A stretch of 28,025 nucleotides of DNA, from positions 1-28,025 of the forward strand of contig DASUTB010000096.1 in the NCBI GenBank assembly GCA_036374835.1. Reading direction: 5' to 3'. Position 1 is the first letter of the stretch; each line of letters starts with the position of its first letter. The notes under the pieces were generated by a model, which made no database searches, was not told the DNA's origin, and saw nothing but the letters and a program-made list of their open reading frames with translations. Source of the stretch: DASUTB01 sp036374835 (GTDB lineage Bacteria > Actinomycetota > Actinomycetes > Jiangellales > Jiangellaceae). Shown piece by piece: positions 5,671 to 14,025 of the stretch. A program made the position numbers and the translations under genes.

Positions 5671-7746
5671 TCACAACGCGGCGATGCGCCTCCGGCACAG
5701 GTCCAGAACCTCGGCGCCGTAGCGCTCCAACTTCGCCTTCCCGACGCCGGGGACGGCCGCCAGCGCCGTCTCGTCGACCGGCCGGGCCTCGGCGATCGCA
5801 GTCAACGTCGCATCGGTGAACACCACGAACGCCGGCACTTTCTGCCGCTGTGCGCACCGCAGACGCCATTCGCGTAGCTGCTCGAACAACGCGTCGTCCA
5901 CCGACGAGGGGCAGCCGGCACACCGACCCAGCTTGCGATCCGCCGCGGCGGTCAGCACCGTTCCGCAGGCCCGGCATCGCAGCGGAGACGCCGCGCGCGA
6001 CCGCCGCGGCGGACCCGCAACACGGCTCGGCGTCGCGGCCAGACCGTCCAGGAACCGGCTCGGTTGGCGCGAGCCCCGGCCTCCGGGTGTGCGGGACGCC
6101 GACCAGGTCACCGCCAGGCGTTCGCGGGCGCGCGTCACACCGACGTAGAACAGCCGCCGCTCCTCGGCGATCTCGGTCGGTGTGTCCGCGTAGGACAGCG
6201 GCAGTGTGCCCTCGTGCGCGCCGACGATGAACACCGCGTCCCACTCGAGTCCCTTGGCCGCGTGCAGTGAGGCCAGCGTCACTCCGTCAGCGACCGGAGC
6301 GTGCTGGACGGCCGCCCGCGCCTCGAGTTCGGCCACCACGTCCGCCAGACCGGCACCCGGCTTGGCCGCCGCGATCTCCCCAGTCATGTCCACGAGTGCC
6401 TTGAGCGATTCCCACCGCTCCCGCGCAGCGCCGCCGCGCGTCGGCGGCTCCGCCGCCCAGCCCGCGCTGGACAGCACTGCCGTCACCGCTTCAACAGCGC
6501 CCGCATCATCGGTTTCGGCATCGCTCGATCGAACCGCGGCACGCAGCAGCCGGCCGGCCTGACGGACCTCGGGCCGGTCGAAGAACCGCTCGGCCCCGCG
6601 TACCACGTACGGGACGCCCGACTCCGCAAGAGCCTGCTCGTAGGCCTCGGACTGCGCGTTCACCCGGTACAGGACGGCGATCTCGCGCGCCGGTACACCT
6701 TCGCCGATCAAGCTCTTGATCTCGCCGGCCACCCATTCGGCCTCGGCGACCTCGTCGGGATGTTCGGCGAACACCGGTGCCGGCCCGTCGGCGCGCTGCG
6801 CCTGGAGCGTCACGCCGGAGCGCGCGGCGTCGTCCGTCCCGTGACCAAGGACGGTGTTGGCCACGCCGACCACCTGCGGCGTCGAGCGGTAGTCGCGCAT
6901 CAGCCGGACGACCGTCGCGTCCGGGAAGCGCCGCTGGAACCCGAGCAGGTAGTCCGGGCGGGCGCCGGCGAACGAATAGATCGTCTGCGCCGGGTCACCG
7001 ACGACGCAGACCTCGTTCCGGTCGCCGAGCCACAGCTCGAGCAGCTTGTGCTGCAGCGGTGAGACGTCCTGGAATTCGTCCACTACCAGGTGCCGGTACT
7101 GCGTGCGCACCGCCTCGGCCACACCTGGATTGGCGTCGAGCAGCCCGACCGCGGCCAGCAGGATGTCTTCCATGTCCATGACCGAGCGCTCGGTCTTGAT
7201 CTCCTCGTAGGCGGCGTACACCTGCCCGACGGTCTCGGGATCGACACCTTCGACCGCGCGCCGCGCCTGCTTCGCCGCTGCGACGTACTGGTCGGGCAGA
7301 ACGTTGCTGACCTTCGACCACTCGATCTCCGAGGCCAGGTCACGAAGAACCGCGCGGTCGGTCGAGACCCGGCAGCGCGTCGCCGCCGCGCTCACCGCCG
7401 GCAGCTTGCTGGTCACGATCTCGGGCAGCTGCGAGCCGGTCACCTGTGGCCAGAAGTAGCGGGCTTGCCGCAGCGCCGCGGAGTGGAAGGTCCGGGCCTG
7501 GACGCCGTCGGCTCCAAGGGCTCGGAGCCGGCCGCGCATCTCCCCGGCCGCGCGCGTCGTGAACGTGACCGCGAGCACCCGCCGGGCCTCGAACGCCCCG
7601 GTGACGACGCCGTGCGCGATGCGGTGCGTGATCGCTCGCGTCTTACCCGTTCCGGCCCCGGCGATCACGCACACCGGACCGGATAACGCGGTCGCCACCG
7701 CCCGCTGCTCGGGATCGAGCGCGTCTAGGATCTCGTCACCGGCCAC
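5671..7746 (-). CDS. uvrD2: UvrD2-type superfamily 1 DNA helicase with HRDC domain
   Basis: This 691-residue 3'-5' helicase has motif I GAGTGKT (30-36), motif Ia TFTTRAAGEM, motif II VVDEFQDV, motif III GDPAQTIYSFAGA, motif IV DYRSTPQV, motif V LHAAKGLEWDAVF and motif VI YVGVTRARE. The C-terminus carries a tetracysteine knuckle (Cys591, 594, 609, 612) and an HRDC domain (about 620-691, with VPGVGKAKLERYG). That combination defines UvrD2 of mycobacteria and relatives, where the cysteine linker is needed for helicase activity. The start is GTG at 7746. CAAGAT (7753-7758) lies 6 nt upstream and no Shine-Dalgarno is visible, so a leaderless mRNA is likely. It is divergent from mycoredoxin. Confidence 0.93.
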   Translation of the reverse strand: MAGDEILDALDPEQRAVATALSGPVCVIAGAGTGKTRAITHRIAHGVVTGAFEARRVLAVTFTTRAAGEMRGRLRALGADGVQARTFHSAALRQARYFWPQVTGSQLPEIVTSKLPAVSAAATRCRVSTDRAVLRDLASEIEWSKVSNVLPDQYVAAAKQARRAVEGVDPETVGQVYAAYEEIKTERSVMDMEDILLAAVGLLDANPGVAEAVRTQYRHLVVDEFQDVSPLQHKLLELWLGDRNEVCVVGDPAQTIYSFAGARPDYLLGFQRRFPDATVVRLMRDYRSTPQVVGVANTVLGHGTDDAARSGVTLQAQRADGPAPVFAEHPDEVAEAEWVAGEIKSLIGEGVPAREIAVLYRVNAQSEAYEQALAESGVPYVVRGAERFFDRPEVRQAGRLLRAAVRSSDAETDDAGAVEAVTAVLSSAGWAAEPPTRGGAARERWESLKALVDMTGEIAAAKPGAGLADVVAELEARAAVQHAPVADGVTLASLHAAKGLEWDAVFIVGAHEGTLPLSYADTPTEIAEERRLFYVGVTRARERLAVTWSASRTPGGRGSRQPSRFLDGLAATPSRVAGPPRRSRAASPLRCRACGTVLTAAADRKLGRCAGCPSSVDDALFEQLREWRLRCAQRQKVPAFVVFTDATLTAIAEARPVDETALAAVPGVGKAKLERYGAEVLDLCRRRIAAL

Positions 7747-7777
7747 ATCGACATCTTGGCAGTGGGCACCGACATCA

Positions 7778-7803
7778 GGAACACCGGAGGCGCTCGCCGT
7801 GTT
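7778..7803 (+). promoter_or_regulatory. SigR/SigH-type promoter of mycoredoxin
   Basis: GGAAC (7778-7782), exactly 18 nt, then GTT (7801-7803). This matches the thiol-stress sigma factor consensus GGAA(T/C)-N18/19-GTT. It would give a 5' UTR of about 30 nt before ATG 7842. Mycoredoxin genes are known members of SigR/SigH regulons. Confidence 0.78.
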
Positions 7804-7841
7804 GTTGACAAAGCAAAGTTATACCGATGAAGGGGACCCTC

Positions 7842-8078
7842 ATGACCTTCACGATGTACAGCACACCTTGGTGCGGCTACTGCAGGCGGCTCAAGGGATT
7901 GCTCAATCGCGAAGGCATCATGTTCGACGAGGTCGACATCGAGGCTGACGAATCCGCGGCCAAGCTGGTGATGAGCGTCAACGACGGCAACGCGACCGTT
8001 CCGACCCTGGCCTTCCCCGACGGCACCTTCCTGACCAACCCCAGCCCGTCCGAGGTCAAAGCCAAACTAACCGAATGA
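7842..8078 (+). CDS. mrx1: Mycoredoxin (glutaredoxin-like, CGYC active site)
   Basis: This 78-residue glutaredoxin-fold protein has redox motif CGYC (Cys11 and Cys14) and the cis-proline loop ATVPTLAF. CGYC and the small size match mycoredoxin-1, which reduces mycothiol mixed disulfides in the cytoplasm. ATG at 7842 is preferred to ATG at 7827: AAGGGG lies 6-8 nt before 7842, and homologues start shortly before the YST-WCGYC segment. A SigR/SigH-type promoter lies upstream. The gene ends ACC GAA TGA inside a repeat (GAATGACCATGTTTGGC) shared with the end of the window. The neighbouring uvrD2 and nudC reproduce the mycobacterial arrangement. Confidence 0.92.
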   Translation: MTFTMYSTPWCGYCRRLKGLLNREGIMFDEVDIEADESAAKLVMSVNDGNATVPTLAFPDGTFLTNPSPSEVKAKLTE

Positions 8079-8114
8079 CCATGTTTGGCACCTCATTCGG
8101 TGCCTGGCATGGTC
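8071..8114. terminator. Terminator dyad between mycoredoxin and nudC
   Basis: Arms 8077-8092 and 8099-8114 form a 16-bp stem with two G-U pairs and one mismatch, around a TCATTC loop. Alternatively CCGAATGA (8071-8078), which includes the gene's last codons, pairs perfectly with TCATTCGG (8093-8100). The stem is followed by TGTAAACC. It lies between convergent genes and probably serves both directions. Confidence 0.6.
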
Positions 8115-8155
8115 TGTAAACCGCGTATCGGCGGTACACGCCCCGCATCGGCCAC

Positions 8156-9055
8156 TTAGCCTGTCCGACCAGGCAGCGGACCCCCGTACCACCCCTCGAT
8201 GAGGCGCCGTGACACCGAGATCGACGGCGGGACGCGGATCGTCCCAGCACGGGTCGCCGCGGCGAGGTCATCCCGCGTGAACCAGCGAACGTCGACGATC
8301 TCGTCCTCGTCCGGACGCGGCTGCCCGCCGGGTGAGGAACCGTAGTACGCGAGCATCAGGCTGGACGGGAACGGCCATGGCTGGCTCCCTGCGTACGTGA
8401 CGGACTCCACCACGATGCCCGACTCCTCGCCAACTTCCCGGACGACGGCCTGCTCCGGAGTCTCCCCCGGCTCGACGAAGCCGGCCAGCGTGGAATACCG
8501 GTCCTCCGGCCAGCTCGGCGCGCGTCCCAGCAGCGCCCGGTCGTCCGGATCGGTCACGAGCATGATCACCGCGGGGTCCGTGCGCGGGAAGTGTATCGAC
8601 CCGTCAGCCGGACATCGCCGGACGTGACCCGCCTCGGCCACCTCCGTCGGCTCGCCGCATCGCGCGCAGAAACCATGCGCTGCGTGCCAGTTCGCCAGCG
8701 CGATCGCATGCACGAGCAGCCCCGCGTCCCGGTCGTCCAGCTCTGAGCCGGCCTGCCGCAGTCCGACCGCCCGCTCGTCGGGATGCGGACCGGACGTCCG
8801 GACGGCGAAGTACGTGACCCCGTCGTCGTCCACACCCAGCAGATACCGATCGCCGTCCGGCGCCTCGTCCGGAGCGACGAAGGCGAGTCCAGAATCCTCC
8901 ACCGGAGCCTGACCGTCGGCGACCACCAGCACCCGCGTCGCACCGTTCTGCCACGCCGCCTTCAGCCAGGCCTCGTCGCCACGGCGGTGCGCCGATCGGT
9001 CGAGCGCGGATCGGGCCAGCGGCAGCTCGCCGTAGAGCTCATACGCGGGGGACAT
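8156..9055 (-). CDS. nudC: NADH pyrophosphatase, Nudix family (NudC)
   Basis: This 299-residue enzyme hydrolyses NAD(H) to NMN(H) and AMP, and family members can remove NAD caps from RNA. The Nudix box is complete (GFVEPGETPEQAVVREVGEE). It is followed by SQPWPFPSSLM, the diagnostic SQPWPFPxS motif of the NADH subfamily. The zinc-ribbon region has CARC and a third Cys in RRCPADGSIHFPR. The usual fourth Cys is absent and the nearby His may substitute. ATG at 9055 is chosen over a 240-residue upstream extension lying opposite deoD. CAGGAACC and a -10-like CAGAAT precede it. It is convergent with mycoredoxin and divergent from deoD. Confidence 0.92.
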   Translation of the reverse strand: MSPAYELYGELPLARSALDRSAHRRGDEAWLKAAWQNGATRVLVVADGQAPVEDSGLAFVAPDEAPDGDRYLLGVDDDGVTYFAVRTSGPHPDERAVGLRQAGSELDDRDAGLLVHAIALANWHAAHGFCARCGEPTEVAEAGHVRRCPADGSIHFPRTDPAVIMLVTDPDDRALLGRAPSWPEDRYSTLAGFVEPGETPEQAVVREVGEESGIVVESVTYAGSQPWPFPSSLMLAYYGSSPGGQPRPDEDEIVDVRWFTRDDLAAATRAGTIRVPPSISVSRRLIEGWYGGPLPGRTG

Positions 9056-9145
9056 GGTTCCTGATTCTGGCAGGACGGCGGACCGTCCCTCGTCCCCGGT
9101 GGGTCCGCCGTGCCGCGCGAGCCGACGCCCGATACGGTCATGGGC

Positions 9146-9853
9146 GTGACCACGCACATCGCCGCCGAGAAGGGCGACATCGCCGATACCGTCCTGCTTC
9201 CCGGCGACCCGCTCCGCGCCGAGTGGATCGCAAACACTTACCTGAGTGACGTGACGTGCTACTCGAAAGTCCGCAACATGCTGGGCTTCACGGGCACCTA
9301 CAACGGACAGCGCGTCTCGGTGCAAGGAACCGGCATGGGGCAACCGTCCCTCGCGATCTACCTCTACGAACTGCTCTCCGAATACGGGGCGAAGACGGTC
9401 GTACGCGTCGGCTCGTGCGGATCGTTGACCCGAAGCGTCAACATGCGCGACATCGTCATCGCGATCTCCGCCTGCACCGACTCGTCGATGAACCAGCTGC
9501 GGTTCGAAGGCGTCGACTATGCGCCCGCCGCCGACTTCGGGCTGCTGCGCCGGGCCGTCGACCTCGCCGAACAGGCCGGCACACATGTACACGTCGGACC
9601 CATCCTGTCCGCGGACTCGTTCTACAACGACCGCCCGGAGCTGACGACGCGGCTGGCCGAATACGGTGTGCTCGCCGTCGAGATGGAAGCCTCCGCCCTC
9701 TACACGCTCGCAGCCAAGTTCGACGCCCGGGCACTGGCGATCTGCACGGTGAGCGACAGTCTCGTCACCGGAGAGCACACGACGGCCGAGGAACGCGAGC
9801 GGACCTTCGGTGACATGGCCGATCTCGCCCTGCGCACCGTGACGTCGGTCTGA
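9146..9853 (+). CDS. deoD: Purine nucleoside phosphorylase, DeoD type
   Basis: This 235-residue enzyme should phosphorolyse purine (deoxy)nucleosides for salvage as a hexamer. Hallmarks are the N-terminal HIAAEKGDIADTVLLPGDPLRA segment, the phosphate-binding VVRVGSCGSL, VEMEASALY in the sugar pocket and the catalytic-Asp loop TVSDSLVTGEHT. GTG at 9146 gives Met-Thr-Thr-His-Ile, aligning with the E. coli DeoD N-terminus. TACGGT (9133-9138) lies 7 nt before it, fitting a leaderless mRNA, and ATG at 9140 is the alternative. The DeoD (hexameric) type is less usual in actinobacteria than the trimeric type, as I recall, and I recall no such gene here in mycobacteria. Acquisition is possible but base composition looks ordinary. 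Confidence 0.9.
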   Translation: MTTHIAAEKGDIADTVLLPGDPLRAEWIANTYLSDVTCYSKVRNMLGFTGTYNGQRVSVQGTGMGQPSLAIYLYELLSEYGAKTVVRVGSCGSLTRSVNMRDIVIAISACTDSSMNQLRFEGVDYAPAADFGLLRRAVDLAEQAGTHVHVGPILSADSFYNDRPELTTRLAEYGVLAVEMEASALYTLAAKFDARALAICTVSDSLVTGEHTTAEERERTFGDMADLALRTVTSV

Positions 9854-9905
9854 CCGGTGTGGCAGCGTCTGGAGTGGCGAGGGCGATTCGTGGAATCATG
9901 CCAGC

Positions 9906-10775
9906 GTGCCGCAGACACTCGAAGACCTCGTCGCACTGCTGGACCTGGAACAGCTTGAGGAGAACCTGTACCGGGGCATCCAGCCGACAACCAGGCGGCA
10001 GCGTGTGTTCGGCGGTCAGGTCGCCGGCCAGGCTCTCGTCGCGGCCGGACGGACCGTGGCCGCCGATCGCCATGTGCACTCGCTGCACGCGTACTTCCTG
10101 CTGCCGGGCGACGTTTCGGTGCCGATCATCTACGACGTCGAGCACGTGCGGGACGGACGATCGTTCGCGACCCGCCGTGTCATCGCGCGCCAGCACGGGC
10201 GCGCCATCTTCTTCCTCACCGCGTCGTTCCACGTCACCGAAGACGGCTTCGATCATCAAGATGCGATGCCGGACACCCCGCCGCCGGAGGACTGCCCGAC
10301 CATGGGTGAGTTGTACGAAATGGTCTCGGGGTCTCCGCGCAGCGGCTGGGAACAGGAATGGGCGGCGCTCGACCTTCGGTACGCCGGCGACTCCAGACCG
10401 GGAAGTCCGTGGGAGAACAAAGATCATCCCGCGCTGGCCCGCCTCTGGATGAAGGCGGCCGGCACCCTCCCGGACAACCGGACCCTGCACGAGTGCGTGC
10501 TCACCTACGCGAGCGATCTGAGCCTGCTCGGCGCGACGCTGGTCCCGCACAACGTCTTCATCGGCTCGCCGGATCTGCAGCCGGCGTCACTGGACCACTC
10601 CATGTGGTTCCACCGGCCGTTCCGCGCTGACGAGTGGCTTCTCTACGACCAGATGTCGCCGTCCGCGTTCGGCGCCCGCGGCCTCGCAATCGGCCGCGTC
10701 TTCACCCAGGACGGCACGCTGGCCGCGACGGTCGCCCAAGAAGGCCTCATCCGCCGCCGCCGCACCACTCCATGA
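9906..10775 (+). CDS. tesB: Acyl-CoA thioesterase II (TesB family)
   Basis: This 289-residue double hot-dog thioesterase hydrolyses acyl-CoA to free fatty acid and CoA. N-terminal features are LYRGIQPTTRRQRVFGGQVAGQA and LHAYFLLPGD. C-terminal features include the catalytic-Asp segment LTYASDLSLL and SLDHSMWFHRPF, and residues near these form the Asp/Thr/Gln active site in TesB enzymes. The GTG start at 9906 has AATCAT (9894-9899) 6 nt upstream and no Shine-Dalgarno, suggesting a leaderless message. Its stop codon directly abuts the stop of convergent adnB with no intervening base (TGATCA at 10773-10778). Confidence 0.92.
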   Translation: MPQTLEDLVALLDLEQLEENLYRGIQPTTRRQRVFGGQVAGQALVAAGRTVAADRHVHSLHAYFLLPGDVSVPIIYDVEHVRDGRSFATRRVIARQHGRAIFFLTASFHVTEDGFDHQDAMPDTPPPEDCPTMGELYEMVSGSPRSGWEQEWAALDLRYAGDSRPGSPWENKDHPALARLWMKAAGTLPDNRTLHECVLTYASDLSLLGATLVPHNVFIGSPDLQPASLDHSMWFHRPFRADEWLLYDQMSPSAFGARGLAIGRVFTQDGTLAATVAQEGLIRRRRTTP

Positions 10776-10781
10776 TCATGG
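10770..10781. repeat. 12-bp palindrome formed by abutting convergent stop codons
   Basis: CCATGATCATGG is a perfect palindrome. Its central TGATCA is the tesB stop (10773-10775) followed at once by the adnB stop on the other strand (10778-10776). There is no intergenic space and no other terminator here. Confidence 0.75.
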
Positions 10782-13700
10782 GAGGAGCCGCTCAAGACCG
10801 GCTTCGTCGAGCAGGTCGACCGGGCGGATGGTCTTGTTAGCGGACACGTAATGGAAGGCGGCGCCGACCTGCTCGAGCGGGACTCCGCGCAGCTTGGCGA
10901 ACGCCAGCCGGTACGCGGCGAGCTGGACGGCGTGCACCGAGGCGAGTTCGGCTTCCCGCGGGACCTGCCCGGTCTTCCAGTCGATGACGTCGATCCGGCC
11001 ATCCGGCGCCTCGAACACCGCATCCGCACGGCCACGCACCACCACGCCGCCGAGTAGCAGCTCGAACGGCGCCTCGACCTCAACCGGCGTGTGCTGCGCC
11101 CATTCCGAGCGCAGGAACGCGTCCTGCAGCGCAGCCAGTTGCGAATCCGCTGCGGCGCCGGCATCGGCCGAGCCCGGCAGCTCGTCGGGGTCGACCAGCC
11201 GGGGGGCACCCCACCGCGTCTCCAGCCAGGCATGAAAGAGGGTGCCGCGCCGGGCCAGCGGAGCCGGCGGCCGCGGCACGGGACGGCGGATCGCGCGGGC
11301 CAGTTCGCCGGCGTCGCCGCGCAGCGTCACCAGTTGCGACACCGACAGCTGCCGAGGCAGCTCGACATCGAGAGTATTGTCGGGCCGCCGCCGTTCCCGT
11401 TCGGCGATCAGCACGTCCACCTCCTCGGCCCACTCCTCGGCGGCCTCAGTGATCGCCGCCTCGTCCAGCAGATCGTGGGCGTCGGTACGGTCCATCGCCG
11501 CCCGGACCATCTGCGCGCCTTCGGCCACCACAGCCCGGCGCGATCCGAGCGGATCGTACGGCCACGTATAGGTGACGGCCGTCTCCGCGAGCGGGTTAGT
11601 GTCGCCCGGCTTGTCGACCCACACGCCGATCTGGCCGGCTCCACGTTCGCACTCCATGCTGATCTCGGCGAGGAACTCCGACGGCTCGCGAGCCGATCGC
11701 CCGTCGCCCCACCACGCGCCGGAGCAGACCAGCAACCGTCTGGCACGGGTAACCGCGACATAAGCCAGCCGCCGTTCTTCGATCCGTCCGGCCGCACCGC
11801 ACTGCTCGGCTAAAGCGGCGACCGCGTCCCGGACATCACGCTGATTCGCCGCACCGTCGAGCCCGAGTGCAGGTAATGCGCCGCCGTCGCCGCGCAACGG
11901 ATGCGGCAACTCACCCGGGTCGCCCAACCAGGCGCGATCGCGCTCACCCCCGGCCGGAAAGACCGTGTCGACGAGCCCGGCGACGAACACGACGTCCCAC
12001 TCCAGACCCTTCGCGCCGTGCACGGTCAGCACCTGCACGCGGTCGCCGGAGACCTCCACCTCGCCGGGACGCAATCCCCGCTCAGCCGTCTCCGCCGCGT
12101 CGAGATAGGCGAGAAACGCCGCCAGCGTTGGCGCCTCGGCCGATCCGGCGAATTCCGCAGCGACCTCGAGGAATCGGTCCAGGTTCGCCCGTCCGGTCTC
12201 GTCGGCTCGGGCCGTGACCTCGACCGTGAGGCCCAGCGTGCGCTCGACGTCGTGCACCAACTCCGGGAGCGGCTGGTCCAGGCGACGGCGCAGTCCACGT
12301 AACTCGCCGGCAAGGGCCGCGAGTCGCCGGTATCCCTCCGGCGAGAACGCATCCTCCCGAGACAGGGCGTCGAGGGCGTCCACGATGCTCGACTCGTCGA
12401 CCTCGTCCGCCTCGACAACCCCTTCTGAACCATGACCGGCGGCGAGCCGCCGGGCAGCGCGCCCAAGCGCGTCCAGGTCGCGCGGGCCGATCCGCCAGCG
12501 CGCGCCGGTCAACAGCCGCATGAGCGCATCGCCGCGGGACGGGTCGGACAGCACACGCAACGTCGCCACGATGTCCGCGACCTCCGGAGTCATCAGCAGG
12601 CCGCCAACGCCCACGACCTCCACCGGCAGGCCCGCCGCACGCAGTGCGCGGTCAATCCGGGCGATCTGGGCCCGGTTGCGCACGAGTACCGCGATGGACG
12701 GACGGTCGTCGCCACCGGCCTCGTCCCAGCAGGCACGCGCCCGCCGGGCGATGTCTGCGGCCTCGTCGTCGACCGTGCTGTGCAGGCAGGCCACCACGGC
12801 ACCGGCCTCGGAGCCGTGCGACGTGAGCACCGGCACGTCGAGCCCTTCGGCGCGCAACGGTTCGGCGAGCCGGTTCGCCACGGCCAGGATCGACGCGCCG
12901 TTGCGAAAGCTGGTAGTGAGCGAGTCGAGCCGAGCGGATGCGCCGTCCTTCGCCGGGAACTCCCGGCCGAATGAGGTAAGGGTTTCAGAGCTCGCGCCGC
13001 GCCAGCCGTAGATCGACTGGCACGGGTCGCCGACGGCCGTCACCGGGTGACCAGCACCGAACAACTCGCGCAGCAGCACCAGCTGAGCGTGACTGGTGTC
13101 CTGGTATTCGTCGAGCAGCACGACGGCGAAGCGATCCCGCTCGGTGGCGCCGACCTCCGGGAACGATGCGGCGAGCGTAGCGGCCAGCTCGGCCTGGTCG
13201 GCGAAGTCCACCGCCTCGTGCTCGGCCTTGACCGCGCGGAACCGCTCGACGATCGGCACGAGCTGGGCCCGCGCGTCCTGCACGTCGAGCGCCTTGGCCA
13301 CGTCGGCGTAGTACCGGCCCTTCATCCTCGGTACCGGTGGCAGCGCATCGACGCGTGCGCGCAGGTCGGCGGCGAACTCTCCCAGCCGGGCGGGTTCGAC
13401 CAGGTGCCCGGCCAGCTCGCCGTGCAATGACAGCACCTTGTCGGCAACCGTCGACGGTGCGTAGCCGACGGCATTCATCGGACCGTCATAGCTCTCGACG
13501 ACCCGGGTGGCGAACTGCCAAGCGACCGCCTCGGTGATCAGCCGGGCACCGGGCTCGCGGCCGAGGCGCACGGCATGTTCGCTGACGACCCGCCCGGCGA
13601 ACGCGTCGTACGTCAGAACGGTCGGATCGCCGAGTTCCCCCGCAGGCGAAGCAGTACCTCGAACGCCAGGTTGCGTGCCACCTTCGACCATCAGCCCGCG

Positions 13701-14021
13701 GGCCCGCAACTGGGCGAGTCGGCGGCGCAGCCGTGCCGCCAGCTCGCGCGCCGCCTTACGGGTGAATGTCAGGCCGAGCACCTGCTCGGGACGGACCAGC
13801 CCGTTCGCGACCAGCCAGACAACGCGCGCGGCCATCGTCTCGGTCTTGCCCGAACCGGCACCGGCGACGATCACTCCCGGCGACATGGGTGCGCTGATCG
13901 CTCGGGCCTGTTCCGGCGTTGGCGGCGGAAGGCCGAGCCGCCCGGCCAGTTCGGCCGGGTCGAATCGGTGGCTCATCACGTCGGTGTTCACGGCGACCGG
14001 GTTCGCGGTATCTCGGGTCAT
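10776..14021 (-). CDS. adnB: AdnB: helicase-nuclease subunit with UvrD-like motor and RecB-like nuclease
   Basis: This 1081-residue protein is one half of the AdnAB end-resecting motor-nuclease of actinobacteria. The motor has motif I GAGSGKT (54-60), Ia TFTRKAARELAARL, II LLDEYQDTS, III GDPCQSIYGWRGAS, V TVHGAKGLEWDVVF and VI YVAVTRARR. The C-terminal nuclease has His930 (TLFHAW), Asp1000 (GRADAVF), Asp1014/Lys1016 (DWKTG) and QLAAY (1033-1037), so it looks catalytically complete. ATG at 14021 is 4 nt after the adnA stop and implies coupled translation. ATG at 13976 is an alternative. A longer in-frame extension overlaps adnA and is rejected. Its stop abuts the tesB stop. Confidence 0.93.
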   Translation of the reverse strand: MTRDTANPVAVNTDVMSHRFDPAELAGRLGLPPPTPEQARAISAPMSPGVIVAGAGSGKTETMAARVVWLVANGLVRPEQVLGLTFTRKAARELAARLRRRLAQLRARGLMVEGGTQPGVRGTASPAGELGDPTVLTYDAFAGRVVSEHAVRLGREPGARLITEAVAWQFATRVVESYDGPMNAVGYAPSTVADKVLSLHGELAGHLVEPARLGEFAADLRARVDALPPVPRMKGRYYADVAKALDVQDARAQLVPIVERFRAVKAEHEAVDFADQAELAATLAASFPEVGATERDRFAVVLLDEYQDTSHAQLVLLRELFGAGHPVTAVGDPCQSIYGWRGASSETLTSFGREFPAKDGASARLDSLTTSFRNGASILAVANRLAEPLRAEGLDVPVLTSHGSEAGAVVACLHSTVDDEAADIARRARACWDEAGGDDRPSIAVLVRNRAQIARIDRALRAAGLPVEVVGVGGLLMTPEVADIVATLRVLSDPSRGDALMRLLTGARWRIGPRDLDALGRAARRLAAGHGSEGVVEADEVDESSIVDALDALSREDAFSPEGYRRLAALAGELRGLRRRLDQPLPELVHDVERTLGLTVEVTARADETGRANLDRFLEVAAEFAGSAEAPTLAAFLAYLDAAETAERGLRPGEVEVSGDRVQVLTVHGAKGLEWDVVFVAGLVDTVFPAGGERDRAWLGDPGELPHPLRGDGGALPALGLDGAANQRDVRDAVAALAEQCGAAGRIEERRLAYVAVTRARRLLVCSGAWWGDGRSAREPSEFLAEISMECERGAGQIGVWVDKPGDTNPLAETAVTYTWPYDPLGSRRAVVAEGAQMVRAAMDRTDAHDLLDEAAITEAAEEWAEEVDVLIAERERRRPDNTLDVELPRQLSVSQLVTLRGDAGELARAIRRPVPRPPAPLARRGTLFHAWLETRWGAPRLVDPDELPGSADAGAAADSQLAALQDAFLRSEWAQHTPVEVEAPFELLLGGVVVRGRADAVFEAPDGRIDVIDWKTGQVPREAELASVHAVQLAAYRLAFAKLRGVPLEQVGAAFHYVSANKTIRPVDLLDEAGLERLLP

Positions 14022-14025
14022 GGCG

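Noticed and set aside
5537..6244. Longer reverse-strand frame continuing upstream of the whiB7 uORF
   Set aside because: It overlaps uvrD2 out of frame and crosses the whiB7 promoter. The Shine-Dalgarno at 5541-5548 fixes the uORF start at 5536.
7805..7825. TTGACA and TATACC as a sigma-A promoter for mycoredoxin
   Set aside because: The spacer is only 9 nt, too short for a -35/-10 pair. The GGAAC-N18-GTT element fits better.
9056..9778. N-terminal extension of nudC by about 240 residues
   Set aside because: It lies opposite deoD, has no NudC homology, and ATG 9055 gives the normal family length with usable upstream signals.
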